Shown one piece after another: positions 21,478-33,028 of a stretch of 64,000 nucleotides of DNA; the stretch's first letter is position 1; each line of letters opens with the position of its first letter. The notes under the pieces are model-generated. The model searched no databases and was not told the origin of the DNA. It saw only the letters and a list, made by a program, of their open reading frames with translations. The stretch comes from Periplaneta americana (lineage: Eukaryota > Arthropoda > Insecta > Blattodea > Blattidae): positions 14,388,501 to 14,452,500 of the forward strand of contig NC_091123.1 of NCBI RefSeq assembly GCF_040183065.1, in the 5' to 3' direction. The translations under genes and the position numbers were made by a program.

Positions 21478-22045
21478 TCCTTCGTCTTTGTGTTGATTGA
21501 ATAACAAAAATTAGCTTTTTTTTTTATTTAGGCCTAATAAGGGAATAGAAGTTAAAATATATTGGAAATTTTAAGGTTTTACCAAATTAAGTTTTATCGT
21601 TGTCCACATGCCTTTACTAATTATTACGAGCATCAGATTACTACCAATTTTATCTTTGAGTTGTCAGCAATGCGTATTATATAAAGCGTTATTGTAAATT
21701 CATTCTTAATGTGAGAATTAATTTTGTTTCACTAAACAAAGAAAAAATAAGCAACAATTAATTACAGAAAACAATATGAAGCATGCAATATTTCTCATAA
21801 TATGCAGCTTCGATGTAAAATAATGTTACATTAAATAGTATTCAACATTTCTTAAGTGCATCGTATATTATTCCACATTACTACCTCACGTTTTAAACAA
21901 TAGTCCCATTCCCGCTATGTTAATATTTGTATTTGTGGACGTAATTCCATGTCGCTCCGCTAGATGTCAAGTCCATGATATTTCGCACTCACGTCAACGC
22001 TGCTAGCATACAGCTGCCCGGTATTATTATAGTAAGGTATTTGGT
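20740..22045 (+). mobile_element. THAP-containing repeat, copy 2, interrupted by a LINE
   Basis: 20740-20931 and 21479-22045 match 8986-9790. The THAP-like exon starts at 20808 (MSGCMCAVYNCYNYSITNCS, then KSYFRF). Its donor has GC for GT. LINE sequence fills 20932-21478. Confidence 0.6.
20932..21478 (+). mobile_element. LINE 3' end inserted in the THAP repeat
   Basis: Encodes a LINE C-terminus: SYSSSFTVAVPRLWNSLPSN and FKNRLTKYFSSNSC, then stop. The 3' UTR contains GGAAGAGAAGGCCTACTGGC and TTCCAGATTAAATAAATAAA and ends in (ATT)n. An imperfect (TTA)n lies at about 21140-21220. Boundaries come from comparison with copy 1 of the THAP repeat, which lacks it. Confidence 0.8.
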
Positions 22046-22613
22046 TTGACCATTGAATGAGCCAGCACATGAACTTCAAACTTGAGACAAATAATCATGT
22101 AAAGATTTTCAGCTCAAAAATGAAAACTGTTCATTGTTGATTAATGCTAGTGTTTTGTTTAATTTCATGGCCTACTCTACATGATTGTAGATACGTGATG
22201 GAACAGATCAGTCATATACTGTAAATGTGAGAAAGACAATGGACTGTTTTCGTGTTATAATAGACTGGGACATTGGCTGTGAATAATTCTCATTTTGAAC
22301 ATTTGTTGTAAAGTTTGATTAATCATAATGTTTTATTTAGTTTTATAGCCTAATCAACATGATTTGACATACTTATTTGTCTCAAATTTGATGTCCATGA
22401 AATAAACAGTTAAAAGACACGAAATGGGTGAGTGGGTAAAATTTCTACGCATTCATTCCTACGTGAAATTTAATGCGATTCGGAATATGTAAATCTTAAA
22501 AATAGGATATCGCTTGAAAAATTACATTTACTGTCACATCTGTATGCCTGAATAACTAACTTTTTCTCGAACACTGCTATCATATCGCATGGTTTATCTT
22601 TCTGTGTTAAAGT
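22046..22613. other. Stretch without a gene; diverged internal duplication
   Basis: About 22120-22195 and 22295-22375 share TTTAATTTCATGGCCTA-like sequence, and ends near 22075 and 22380 are inverted (AAACTTGAGACAAATAA). Probably a decayed fold-back element. Confidence 0.35.
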
Positions 22614-22617
22614 TTAA

Positions 22618-23477
22618 GGGGAGAGGATGGCAATTTTTTTTAACTTTTTTCCTATTTTGTGTAAAATATTATTTTTTTATGTAGAGAGCTCATAACTGTG
22701 GCAACTCAACCAAATAAAAATATTTTGAAAAAAATATATATTTGGGGGCCCAAATTTTAAAAAAATGTACCCAATGCAGGATTGTACTAAAACCGATATA
22801 TCTAAATTGTTTTTAAAGATAGATTCAAACAGTTTTTTGCAATGTACTTGCCAAATCATGCTCTACAAACTGTCTGTAACAAAATGTTGATATAAACAAT
22901 TAAAATTTAATAACAATTTTCTGAATTCCTTTCTTGCAAACAAACGGACGTATTTTTAAAATGAAATCAATTAACAAAATTCTGTTACAGAGAAAAGTTT
23001 CATAATAGCCTAAAGAATTTTTATTCTAAATTTCATGCATGTATCTTTAATAGTTCAGAAATTATATCCATTTTTGTCTGGCAATGTAGCAAAAAAAAAA
23101 AAATGAAGTTACTGGAAACCGATAAAAGCGGGCGTGTGATTTAAAAATCCATAGCGCAGGAAGTTTAAAAATGACGTCTCAGCATCCGATAAGGGCACAA
23201 ATACCCACAAAATGTTATGCAATGCATTCCATACCAAAGTATATTTTAAAGAAAAAAAAATTTTTGAAAATTTAATTTACCGGAAACAACAATAAAAGTG
23301 GGCGAGTGATTTAAAAATCCATAACGCAGGAAGTTTAAAAATGGCGACTCAACATCCGATAAGGGAAAAAATACCCACAAAATGTTATGCTATACATTCC
23401 ACATATATCACAGAGTATTTTAAAGATTTTTTTTTTTAATTTACTCATTTTTCACCAAAAAATACCATCCTCTTTCC
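22618..23477. mobile_element. TTAA-flanked MITE, 860 bp
   Basis: Ends GGGGAGAGGATGGCA and inverse GGAAAGAGGATGGTA, flanked by TTAA at 22614-22617 and 23478-23481. Two direct internal units of about 165 bases (near 23110 and 23290) share GATTTAAAAATCCATA and CAGGAAGTTTAAAAATG. TTAA targets are used by piggyBac and Kolobok elements; no transposase seen. Confidence 0.75.
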
Positions 23478-23544
23478 TTAAGGCATTATGAGTAATATTC
23501 TATACTTAATGAACACTCTGTATAATTGTATTTTCATTTATTCA

Positions 23545-23665
23545 TTAATTCATAGTGTTCTGCCCAAGGGCAGGCCTTTTACTGCAAACCCAGCATTTTC
23601 TAATTTACCTTATTTTCCGTCTTCCTCATATGCACCGCATATATTTTATATAGGAAAATTTAAAA
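23545..23665 (-). mobile_element. LINE 3' relic, minus strand
   Basis: Reverse complement of the AATGCTGGGTTTGCAGT...CTGCCCTTGGGCAG segment found at 3715-3765 and 11780-11820. Confidence 0.6.
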
Positions 23666-24167
23666 AAATAATATAATAAATATAGAGCGTTCAGTCTGGA
23701 TCCCGGTCAGGAACACGCGCATCAGACATGCTTGTATGGTCGGCGTAGACTGCATCATTATTGATCCGGACCTCCCTTGTATTCTTACTCACATAACTTT
23801 CAATAATGATAGCATGCACACAATTATAATATTTTAGTTCATAAAATGTACTAACCTGTGTTATAGGAGTTGTTAAAAGTCGTGTTCGCCTGCATTTCTA
23901 ACGTGTTTTGATAGAACTGTTGTTCACAACCAAAAAAGTCTTAAAAATAGAATTGTGTACACAGGAATAACTCCCATACTATAGAGTATAGACTAACTTA
24001 CAAGTAATATAAGAAGAAAAATATATTACAAGCATACAGAAAAGCATAGAACTTTTGCGTGTGAATAACAATTCCATTAGGAGGTAAACCCATGGCGATT
24101 CCTCGGTTTCATCTCGTAATCACCAATTGCACCGACTCTTGATAACTTGGTAGTTAATAAATCTTTG
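23666..24167. other. Stretch without a recognised gene
   Basis: AT-rich; nothing supported. Confidence 0.4.
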
Positions 24168-24171
24168 TCAA

Positions 24172-24605
24172 GGGGAGGCAGAGGTGAATATTTCAAAATC
24201 CACAAAATTTACCCGATTTGTTTGAAATTGATCATAGATACTAAGTTTGTTATTAGTAATGGACATACCAAGTTTCAACTTTCTAAGTACAATAGTTCTG
24301 TAAATATTAATAATTTTATAAAACTTTATATCGTTTGATATAAAATGCTCCATGCACCATATTGTAAGAAATTTTCAATATTTCTTTTTATTTATTTGTT
24401 CAGAGAAGGTATATAAATAATGATAAGTATTAGTTTGTTATGGGAATAATATAGTAATACAGGTATCGTTGTTTTAATTTCATACTTTTAAGGGCACAAA
24501 ATCAAAAACTAACATCGGAATATCAAAATAAAGATGATAAAAATGGAAAAACCAAATTTTCATTTTTTCTTCAGTTTTGTTCCAAAATTTCACCTCTGCC
24601 TCCCC
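24172..24605. mobile_element. TTAA-type MITE, 434 bp
   Basis: Ends GGGGAGGCAGAGGTGAA and its inverse. Right flank TTAA (24606-24609), left flank TCAA (24168-24171). Non-coding. Confidence 0.7.
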
Positions 24606-24609
24606 TTAA

Positions 24610-25177
24610 ATAACTGATTAAAACATTTTCATAAATTTTAATGAGAATGTCTGAGAGCAAAAATGCAGCAGGTTGAAAGGGTAGTAAAAGTCATACATCA
24701 GCCTTCAGAACTTCTAAGAAGGCACACAAAATAATCAGACAACCTTTGCATGAACATGAACTGTGGGTTGTATTCGACTGTAATCATGATACAGATATTA
24801 TTTCAATGACATCGTATCAACTACGTGAGTTTTCATCCATAAAAAATTGTCCTCATCACTGGTGAAGAGTGGTCTATTAGATAGTGGTCGTGGCCTATTT
24901 CAAAGAAAAACTTCCAAAGCGAGTAAATCAGCTCACGACTTCAAATAATTTATCGACTTTCGATTAGCGGAATATTTTGCTAATTTCTTGGTGAACACGG
25001 CAGTTTTGGAAGAGGTTAATAGGCTTTTTCTTCTCTGTCATTCCATGAACCCTTGTCTCCAGCACAGTTGTAGTGGTACTTTACAACTTTCCGCCCACTC
25101 TGTATTATAAATAAATATCACCGCTTTTCTTTGGACCACTGAATTCGCTCCCGGTCTTTGTAACATCATTTCTGATA
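24610..25177. other. Stretch without a recognised gene
   Basis: AT-rich; nothing supported. Confidence 0.4.
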
Positions 25178-26391
25178 CAGGGTGTATACAAATTGGTGTC
25201 AAACATTTTGGGGACGTATTCCTAAGAATGAAACATTGAAAAACTTTTATTATCATAAACATGCTCCTGAAAATGCCTATTATTATCATAAACATGGTCC
25301 TGAAAATGCCTATTTTCAGAGTTACTCTACTTCATTGCTAACAAACTCGTAGTACAAGTCATATTATTAAGGAATTTTCCACCGGCGTAGCTCAGTCGGC
25401 TGCGGCGTTTGCCTGCCGACCCGGGGTTGCGCTCGGTCGCGGGTTCGATTCCTGTTTATGCTGATTATCTGGTTAGGCTTTTTTCGAGGTTTTCTCCAAC
25501 CGTAAGGCTAATGTCAGGTAATCTATGGCAAATCCTCAACCTCATCTTACCAAATACCATCTCGCTATCAACAAGCTCATCGAGCTAAATAACCGAGTAG
25601 TTGATACAGCGCCGTTAAATGATCAACTAAAAATTAAGCAACTTATTACAAAAATTGCTCAAATGTCCTCAGAGCGCAGAGACAAAGCATCGTCTGAATC
25701 TGCGTTTCATGCTTTGATATACTCTATTGAAAACACATGGAGTGTTTCGTGTTTGTTCAAATCCATTTAGAATGCGTTCTTTCAGAACGTCAACGTTAAG
25801 GTGCATAAACAATGGATTTGAAATTTCCCTAGAGTAAAAATTACATCAACATTAGGTGCATAAACTATAGATGTGAAATTTCCATAGAGATAAAAATCCA
25901 TTGTATTTCAATCTGGCGATCGGGCAGGCCATTCAATGGATCCCTCTCGACCAATCCATCTTTGAGGAAAACGGCGATTCAGATGCCAACGAAGTCTCAG
26001 ATTAAAGTGAGATGAAGCGCCATCATGCAGGCACTATATTTCGCGAATAACGTTCAGAGATACATCGTCCATTAAATATTGCAATTCGTTTCTGAAAAAT
26101 CGCCGACACCTTTCACTTCACTCACTGAATACATTCTTGTTATTATGTAAACAACCAAAGAAACAAAATGCAATCAAACAAAGGAAAACAAATTTCATGG
26201 CCTGTTCTAAAGAAAAAGTTACAATATGAAAGAAATTTTGAGTTGACTATTCTTCTGGATGCAATGTAAGGGCAAACTCCTTATAACCCTAAAGTTAAGC
26301 ATTTTCAGGACTATGTATGAAAGTTTGTTCAGTGTTTTTCGTTATAGAAGTACGTCCCCAAAATATTTTACACTAATCTGCATATACCCTG
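25178..26391 (-). mobile_element. Tc1/mariner-like (IS630 type) element with transposase relic
   Basis: Inverted ends of about 100 bases start CAGGGTGTATACAAATTGGT / CAGGGTATATGCAGATTAGT and are flanked by TA at 25176-25177 and 26392-26393. The minus strand at about 25900-26120 reads LHDGASSHFNLRLRWHLNRR, then FPQRWIGREGSIEWPARSPD, the DDE-domain block of these transposases, with stops. A SINE A copy sits inside (25379-25635). It ends about 250 bases past the Lkr stop codon. Confidence 0.85.
25379..25635 (+). mobile_element. tRNA-derived SINE A, copy 2
   Basis: CCACCGGCGTAGCTCAGTCG head, B box GGGTTCGATTCC, tail CGTTAAATGATCAACTAAAA. The 81-codon frame over it is a SINE artefact. Confidence 0.9.
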
Positions 26392-26405
26392 TATATTTTC
26401 ATTAC

Positions 26406-26411
26406 TTTATT
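26406..26411 (-). terminator. Candidate polyadenylation signal for Lkr
   Basis: The minus strand reads AATAAA about 230 bases past the Lkr stop codon, the only canonical hexamer I see between the stop and the TIR element that begins at 26391. It would give a 3' UTR of roughly 250 bases. Positional inference only. Confidence 0.3.
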
Positions 26412-26642
26412 TTAGGGAAGTAACTTAATGTTTTTCTATTAGGAATATACGAAAGATAGTTCGGTCTTTGAAGTAGCACACGACCGCTTTGAATGGTAAC
26501 AATTGGTTCTAGAAGACCGACGTGCGGAGGGACGCTGTGTCACGCACTATTTCGTTGTCGGTGTTGATAATAACAGGCCTTGTTGTATCAGCTTGATAAG
26601 AGTCTCAGAAGTTTGACGTGAGGAGAGACGCGGTCACAGTCC

Positions 26643-26834
26643 TCAATATTTCTCATCGTCCACTACGATGTCGGCCGACGTTGGCGTCGTGACGGCCGCG
26701 TGAAGACTACGATAGGTGTCGCGACGCTGTCGAAAAGACGCGTCGAACTTGTCCAACTCGCTGAGGTCTCTCGTGAGCGACGTCGTGGTGCCACCCATCC
26801 TGAATCGAAGCTGGAACTCCCGCTTGAACTTCTC
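26643..26834 (-). CDS. Lkr: Lkr terminal exon: helix 8 and C-terminal tail
   Basis: 192 bases, 63 codons plus TGA. It starts in phase 0 after a TCGTTGTAG acceptor with EKFKREFQLRFRMGGTTTSL, so the joined sequence reads IYGIYN-EKFKREF, the conserved helix 8. The tail goes on TRDLSELDKFDASFRQRRDT, YRSLHAAVTTPTSADIVVDD and EKY, then stop. It is Ser/Thr- and Arg-rich with no cysteine, so no helix-8 palmitoylation site is evident, and the serines and threonines could serve GRK/arrestin regulation (inference). The exon lacks an early ATG and is easily missed by frame scans. It lies about 3.5 kb downstream of the TM7 exon and is followed by a short AT-rich stretch and then a transposon. Confidence 0.85.
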   Translation of the reverse strand, partial: EKFKREFQLRFRMGGTTTSLTRDLSELDKFDASFRQRRDTYRSLHAAVTTPTSADIVVDDEKY

Positions 26835-28943
26835 CTACAACGAGAAGCCAACACTTTCGTTAAATTCCGGTCACACAGGGTGATACCAAAATCTGCGTAC
26901 ATTCCGAAGCAAAAGTGAAATAATGGCTGCAACTTTTATGTCAATTATTTTTTAATGTGAAATATTTATACTCCAATGTCAAAAGAATGAAATGTTACGA
27001 AAATTTAAACATCTGACGTCTGTTGCTTAGCAACTGAATTACGTCACAGTATTCTGACGTCACTTGCCTGCAAACGGATCAGATTCTTACATTGCTATGG
27101 TGTTTAAAACTATAGTCGCGACGCTGTCATTCCCGGAGTGACTCCTCTTTGCTTACGTCTTAGGAAGTGAAGGCTCTATAAAGCCTAGGTAGGTAATATC
27201 GTTCGCCATTTGTGTTCTTTCGTTGCCGAGCTACCATACGAGGAATCTATTTGCCACACCGTTAAACATTATCATGTTGTAGCTCCTATAATAATAAATC
27301 AAACGCACTGTAATTCAGCAAATAATTAAGCGGTAAATAATGTCTTCGTGTGCTTTCTGCGAACGCCAACGAAAGAGCCAAAATGGCGGGCGATTATATT
27401 AAGTATTTATCGAGCCTTAAGAAATGAATAATGACGTCTTCATCAGCGAATCACAAGACGCACACGTTTAAATGTAGCCGACCTGCAACGCGATTGGCTG
27501 CCGGAAATTAAAGCGACGGGACTATAGAATGATTAACTTACTTTCTTACATGAATTATATTTACTTATTTCTCTTATCATACTCGTAGATCTTTATTAAC
27601 GGGTGTCCAACAATCCAATTCAGGTTAAACACAATAATTCCACTGTAAATGTTTGTACAAAAATATGATACTTATATATTCAACAAAGAAGTAGAAGAAA
27701 ATAATCATTAATGATACAATTCCTTAACTTTATTAAATTTATTTCATCTCAGTCAAATTCATAATCCTTATTTATAATTAAAAACCAATTCGTTAAAAAT
27801 CTAAATATCACAGAAACATCCAACCGAGAACATATGAGTTTCACCCAACTACAGGGATTTTTTCTCGTCGCACACAAATTTTGTGACTATCTATCCACTC
27901 AAAACACTGAATCATAGAGTAAGTTTGCCGTTATGGTCCTAGCTGTAACATAATCCGATATTCCAGCTTTGTACAAACTTGATTTTATGAAGGCACGATT
28001 GAAGAAATCTCGCGGTGCCAATAATTGGAATGTGTAGCCCATGGTCTTGAAGCAGCTTCATCTATTCATTTGTTTAGATTTAATTTAGGCATTGCATTGC
28101 AAAAGAACTTCTTTCTATTTCACTGTAAATATTCACTTTGACTGATCTCAAATTAATAAGTGTTATAATTTTTGTGTACCGAGACTTTTGTACCACACTG
28201 TATTAAGTCAGTCCTTTACCTGACTTCGGGTCACTGCTGTCTGAAGAATTGTCATTATTCCTGTTACTCATATTTTATATTTTTCCCCCTGTTCATTTGT
28301 CAATAGAGTCTATAGTTTTAGAGATACCTTCATTCACTCTCAAATGAAAACTGATCTACAGACTCATCGTTTGATTCTTTCTCTCCGTTGATAGACCTAA
28401 ATAAAACCGCCCAATGAGTTTAATTCAGATTTTGATCGACTATATCATCGGATAACTATTTGCAAATGAAGCACGAATGTAGCGGATATGAAACAGCTGA
28501 TACTATAACAAAGGACACAATGGACCTGGTATAGCAATAACCACTGTCTCCTGAATCGTATCCTATAGCTGCGTAAGCATGCATAGGATGTAATCCAGCG
28601 GGCAGTGGCTATAACATGGCGGACGCAAAACAGTTGACACTATAATAGGTATGGCGGACATGAAACAGCTGATGTGATTAGTTTACACGGCGACACAAAA
28701 CGGATACGTTAACACTCTGAACACAAGATAGCTAGCTGATACTTTAAAATCATGAAATAAGTAGTTCTTTCACACAATTCTCATGAAATATAATTTTCTT
28801 TTGAATTAATTCTTAATACTACCATTAGTAGGGGCTACAGCACTTTCTTTTATCGTCATCTTTAACTGATTTAATAATTATTTAACTTGATCTCACTTGT
28901 TTCATCTCTCCCAGAAGCAAGCTTTACTACCAGGAGTAAACTT

Positions 28944-28945
<2 letters not shown>
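26835..28945. other. Lkr intron, left part: no other gene
   Basis: AT-rich with a more GC-rich patch at about 27040-27520 (TGACGTCA-like site near 27057, CCAAAATGGCGGGCG near 27378). A hairpin at about 28545-28612 pairs CACTG...CCTGAATCGTATCCTAT with ATAGGATGTAATCCAG...CAGTGG and resembles the CACTGCCTGCTGGATCGCAT motif of repeat R1. Confidence 0.4.
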
Positions 28946-29010
<65 letters not shown>

Positions 29011-29320
29011 GTCACGAATAAGGCCTGTGTAGACCTGTTTCGGCCCCATCTAGCAGTCTTCTAAAAGATCTCCCTAACCGTCGATGTCCTCGGGATTGAT
29101 ATTGTATCATAATTTTGGGGATTCTTGAATTGTCCATTCGTTTTACATGATGTAGCCAATTTAGTTTGTATCTGTTTATTTTTCCTTCTACTGACTCTAC
29201 TTCTAATTGTTCCAATATTTCTTCGTTCCTTTTTCGATCTAAAAGAGTATAAAGCAAAGTAAGAGAAAACGTTTATGGAGACTTTGTTCGGAGTCCGAGG
29301 ATAAATCTTGCAATACATAA
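28946..29320 (-). mobile_element. LINE C-terminal fragment with (ATG)n tail
   Basis: Minus strand encodes LLDRKRNEEILEQLEVESVE, then KLNWLHHVKRMDNSRIPKIM and GHRRLGRSFRRLLDG, the RTE/CR1-like C-terminus with WxxHVxRM. Its 3' tail is the (CAT)n run at 28946-29010 (ATG on the LINE strand). A frameshift separates the first 20 or so residues. Confidence 0.75.
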
Positions 29321-29356
29321 CGTAAAAATTTCAACAGAAGTATCTAAAATGATACT

Positions 29357-30120
29357 TATCCGGTGTGGCTTACTGGATAAAGCATCAGCACGTAGAGCTG
29401 AAAACTCGGGTTCAAATCCCGGCGCCGGAGAGAATTTTTCTCCGTTCCATTACTATTTCATCGTATGATGACGCAGAATATCTGCATGGAAATATCATAT
29501 GTACTTCGGTACATTAAAATAATATATATGATATGCGTAAATCACTTCGTGATTTAAGACGGCGCTTATTCCGTCGGATCCCGGCCAACTAGTCACTCAT
29601 AACGAGTGCACCTCAGCACAAGTGTGGACTTCGGTCCTACGTTCATAGACATCTATGACGTAGTGCAGAGGGCGGCCACTAGAGGGAACCCAAGAGTTGG
29701 AACTTAATCTGAGACAATTCTGTCCGACGCCGGGGTTTTTTATTTTTTATTTTAGTAGGTTATTTTACGACGCTTTATCAACAGCTTAGGTTATTTAGCG
29801 TCTGAATGAGATGAAGGTGATAATGCCGGTGAAGTGAGTCCAGGGTCCAACACCGAAAATTACCCAGCATTTGCTCATATTGAGTTGAGGGAAAACCCTG
29901 GAAAAAACCTCAACCAGGTAACTTGCCCCAACCGGGAATCGAACCCGGGCCACCTGGTTTCGCGGCTAGACGCGCTAACCGTTACTCCACAGGTGTGGAC
30001 TACGCCTGGGTGGTATCCGGTGTGGCTTAGTCTATAAAGCATCAGCACGTAGAGCTGAAAACCCGGGTTCAAATCCCGGCGCCGGAGAGAATTTTTCTCC
30101 GTTCCATTACTCTTTCATCG
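29357..30120 (+). mobile_element. Composite SINE C / inverted SINE B unit with 11-bp target duplication
   Basis: Exact direct repeats AAAATGATACT at 29346-29356 and 30121-30131 bound it. It starts with a SINE C (tRNA-like head with GGGTTCAAATCCCGGCGCCG), includes a minus-strand SINE B (29736-30000) and ends with a second SINE C head (30014-30120) whose last bases are TTTCATCG. Confidence 0.8.
29736..30000 (-). mobile_element. tRNA-derived SINE B, minus strand
   Basis: Reverse complement of 41673-41934: tail (T)n...TAGGTTATTTTACGACGC, body with GAGGGAAAACCCTGGAAAAA, head with GGGAATCGAACCCGGG and ACTCCACAGGTGTGG. Confidence 0.85.
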
Positions 30121-30361
30121 AAAATGATACTGCTATGGCGGAATTCAAATCCAAGATAAATTTACAAAAATACAAATTAGCCTAAACTTGTTTCTTGTAT
30201 AAACTTAAAAATTATAGACCGGCAAATTTTAATTCGTACGATATAATATACTTACTCTATGACAAATGTAAGACACCGTAAGAGACCTTTTATTTTTAAG
30301 TTATTTTCCTCTACTAAGACATCTTCAACCGAAAAAAGGTGAAGTGTTTAGTAGTACTCAC

Positions 30362-30452
30362 GTTGTAGATGCCGTAGATGAAAGGGTTGTAGCAACTGTT
30401 GCTCATGGCCAGCCAATCACAGCAGAACCAGATGATGTTGATGTAGCGGTAC
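30362..30452 (-). CDS. Lkr: Lkr exon: TM7 with NPxxY
   Basis: 91 bases: one base completing a Gly codon with the previous exon, then 30 codons reading YRYINIIWFCCDWLAMSNSC followed by YNPFIYGIYN, then a GTGAGT donor directly after AAC (phase 0). The acceptor is GTTTGTTGCAG. NPFIY is the class A NPxxY motif. The string WFCCDWLAMSNSCYNPFIYG is the strongest family marker for kinin receptors in the window. An open frame extends past both ends into intron sequence, so the exon limits rest on the splice sites and the phase match on each side. Confidence 0.88.
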
Positions 30453-30734
30453 CTGCAACAAACAGAGAGCGTCTTTGCGGACAGATAAATACATTCAAGT
30501 GGCACGACGCATCTTGAGTTCTAACACGATGTAATTGAATTATTGAGAAACATCAAAGCATCTGTCCACGGACACCATTTTCTATCTCATTACAGAAGGC
30601 CGTGAAATAATTAAGGTTTCGCTATTTGGTTTTTCTGCGCTTCTAAAAACTACCGCTAGATTCTCTTTTATGATTTCTTATTGCCGTGATTTATTAATGT
30701 GTCATGTAGAACTGCAATAATAGCCATTTTTAAC

Positions 30735-31060
30735 GATCTCTGTGGTGTAGGGATGAGCATGCTGGTCTCTTACGCAGAGCCAGGGTTCGATCGCATGTCG
30801 GGAATTTTCTGGTTGAGGTTTTTCAGGGTTTTCCCTCAACCGTAAGGCAAATGGCAGGAAATTCGGGCCACAACATCCCTGAATATCACAGGCTGCATTC
30901 ATCACCAAAATCATATTCATAACAAATTAGTAATACGTTATAGTCGCCATCTAGTTCACAACAATAGAACCAGTCTCAACAATAGTACACAGACCTTCGG
31001 ATTTCACCCAAAAGATTAACTCGCGATATGAACAGAGATGTTAAAGCGAGTATAAATAAC
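30735..31060 (+). mobile_element. tRNA-derived SINE E-related copy
   Basis: Head with CAGGGTTCGATCGC, then TTTTTCAGGGTTTTCCCTCA and a tail with AACAGAGATGTTAAAGCGAG. Lies in the Lkr intron just upstream (in gene sense) of the TM7 exon. Confidence 0.7.
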
Positions 31061-31740
31061 AGCAATATTGTTTTATGCCATTGTTGCCCAACATGTGACA
31101 GATGAATTAACTTCAAACAAATGAAATAACAATTCTTTGAGTTTCTCCTTCTTTTAATACCAGTCTCATTTCATAATTCTGCATTTTGTTAGCAATGATT
31201 AATTAAAATGTGGGAGGTTTGAAAGGGACACGGTGTATAAGTGCACTATACTTTCTATACCTTACGCCATCTTCAGTGTTTGCTTTCTCTTATTTCACAT
31301 TTTCCGACATTTATTATCCTTTCGACGGACAAAAAGTAAACTTAAAATTGGGCAAAAGACTTCATTGAGATACCAAATTGAAGCTTAAAGATGTGGCTAT
31401 ATTGTAAACTGAAATTATTTTTTCAATCGATTATAAATATTTTATCTAAAAAATATACAAATATACATATATTTTTTTCATTGCTTATATAATGTGGCAT
31501 ATCTTTTGAATGGTTTCAAGATAAATAAATAATTTTAGTTTGTAACATTCTCCACATGTTTGGCGAAAGAAGTTTTACCCTAGTTCAGTTTCCAATAGAG
31601 TTAGGTTGGTCCAAAATTTTATTAATTTTTTCAAAAAAGTATTTCTCTTTGGGTTCCCAAATTCGATTTTCATGTTTGAATTATACAAATTCCTTAGATT
31701 ACTCCCAAGAATCATGTCACCACAGTTTGAAAGACATTAA
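31061..31740. other. Intronic stretch without a gene
   Basis: AT-rich; open frames show no signature. Confidence 0.4.
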
Positions 31741-32334
31741 GGGGACACTCAACTTAAAAATTGCAGAAAAAGTGTCATAGAAATGAAAAATTAAATTTCT
31801 ACACTAATTTACGTGACAGAATTAAATCAATACGCAGAATTCTTCCCCTATTCATTGAGAAGTCACAGTCAAATCACAAAGCCAAAAAATAAAAAATGAT
31901 AATTAAAAGTGATATTTCAATTAATGATTGATTAAAATTGAAATATTTTTTTATTTTGAAAAGTATTGGATCTAATGAGCTGAGATTTTGCATGTTACTT
32001 TCCATGTGTATATTAAACTTTTTCTCCAAATTTGAAAAAGATTAGTCAAATAAGAAAAAAGTTCCAAAATATAGTTGAGTGTGCAAAATCTCAGCTCATT
32101 AGATCCAATACTTTTCAAAATAAAAAATATTTCAATTTTTAATCAATCATTAATTGAAATATCACTTTTAATTATCATTTTTTATTTTTTTGGCTTTGTG
32201 ATTTGACTGTTACTTCTCAATGAATAGGGGACGAATTCTGCGTATTGATTTAGTTCTGTCACGTAAATTAGTTTAGAAATTTAATTTTTCATTTCTATGA
32301 CACTTTTTCTGCAATTTTTAAGCTGAGTGTCCCC
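31741..32334. mobile_element. TTAA-flanked fold-back element, 594 bp
   Basis: Arms of about 250 bases are nearly perfect inverse copies (GGGGACACTCAACTTAAAAA at the left; AATATCACTTTTAATTATCA occurs inverted in each arm), around a loop of about 85 bases. Flanked by TTAA at 31737-31740 and 32335-32338. Confidence 0.85.
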
Positions 32335-32338
32335 TTAA

Positions 32339-33028
32339 GGAAGAAATGTGGATTTTTATCCTAAGAGTCGATGTAGGCGTACACCTTAAGGAGAAAGCAT
32401 GCACCCGATTTATTTATATAATTTAAACGGGACGCTGGACATTCATAGCATACTTCTTTCAGCAATAAATTCCAATAAATGATTTAATAATTACTACACT
32501 ATAGAGTAATACAATACAAAGTGGACTTAGGAGTAACTGAATAAAGTAAATTTAAATTGTATATAAAATATTGGTACGGCTGATTTGACTTACCTATAGG
32601 CTAATTATAATTGAGGGTTAGCTAAAATAAGGGCGTATACGCGTATGTGCCCTCATGATGGACGTCACTGCAAAATAATGTTTTGAAGCTCCTTGATCTT
32701 TCCTCGAAGTTTCATTTCTGTTCCTCAAATATTATTATTGGTAAGGCGGTTGGAAATTTGTAATCCAAGGTATTACTAGCCGTCGCATATATCTACTCTT
32801 CTCGGAAAAGGCTTGAGCAGTTGTTTATGCAGCGTGACGTAGGTAATTCTTTTCTAAACTGGCCACCAGTGACGGTATATCGGACAGATAGCACGTACCA
32901 CGAGAGAAAGGTACACTTTTTTTTTTTGTATTCGTTTTCTTCCCCACTTTGCACTGATGTCCTCACCACAATATGAGCTCCATCAGAATCCAATAATGGG
33001 CGAATAGCACGAACTGAAGAAGCAATGA
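32339..33028. other. Intronic stretch without a gene
   Basis: AT-rich; nothing supported. Confidence 0.4.

Noticed and set aside
25525-25770. 81-codon frame as a small gene
   Set aside because: Lies over the SINE A body and runs into the surrounding transposon.
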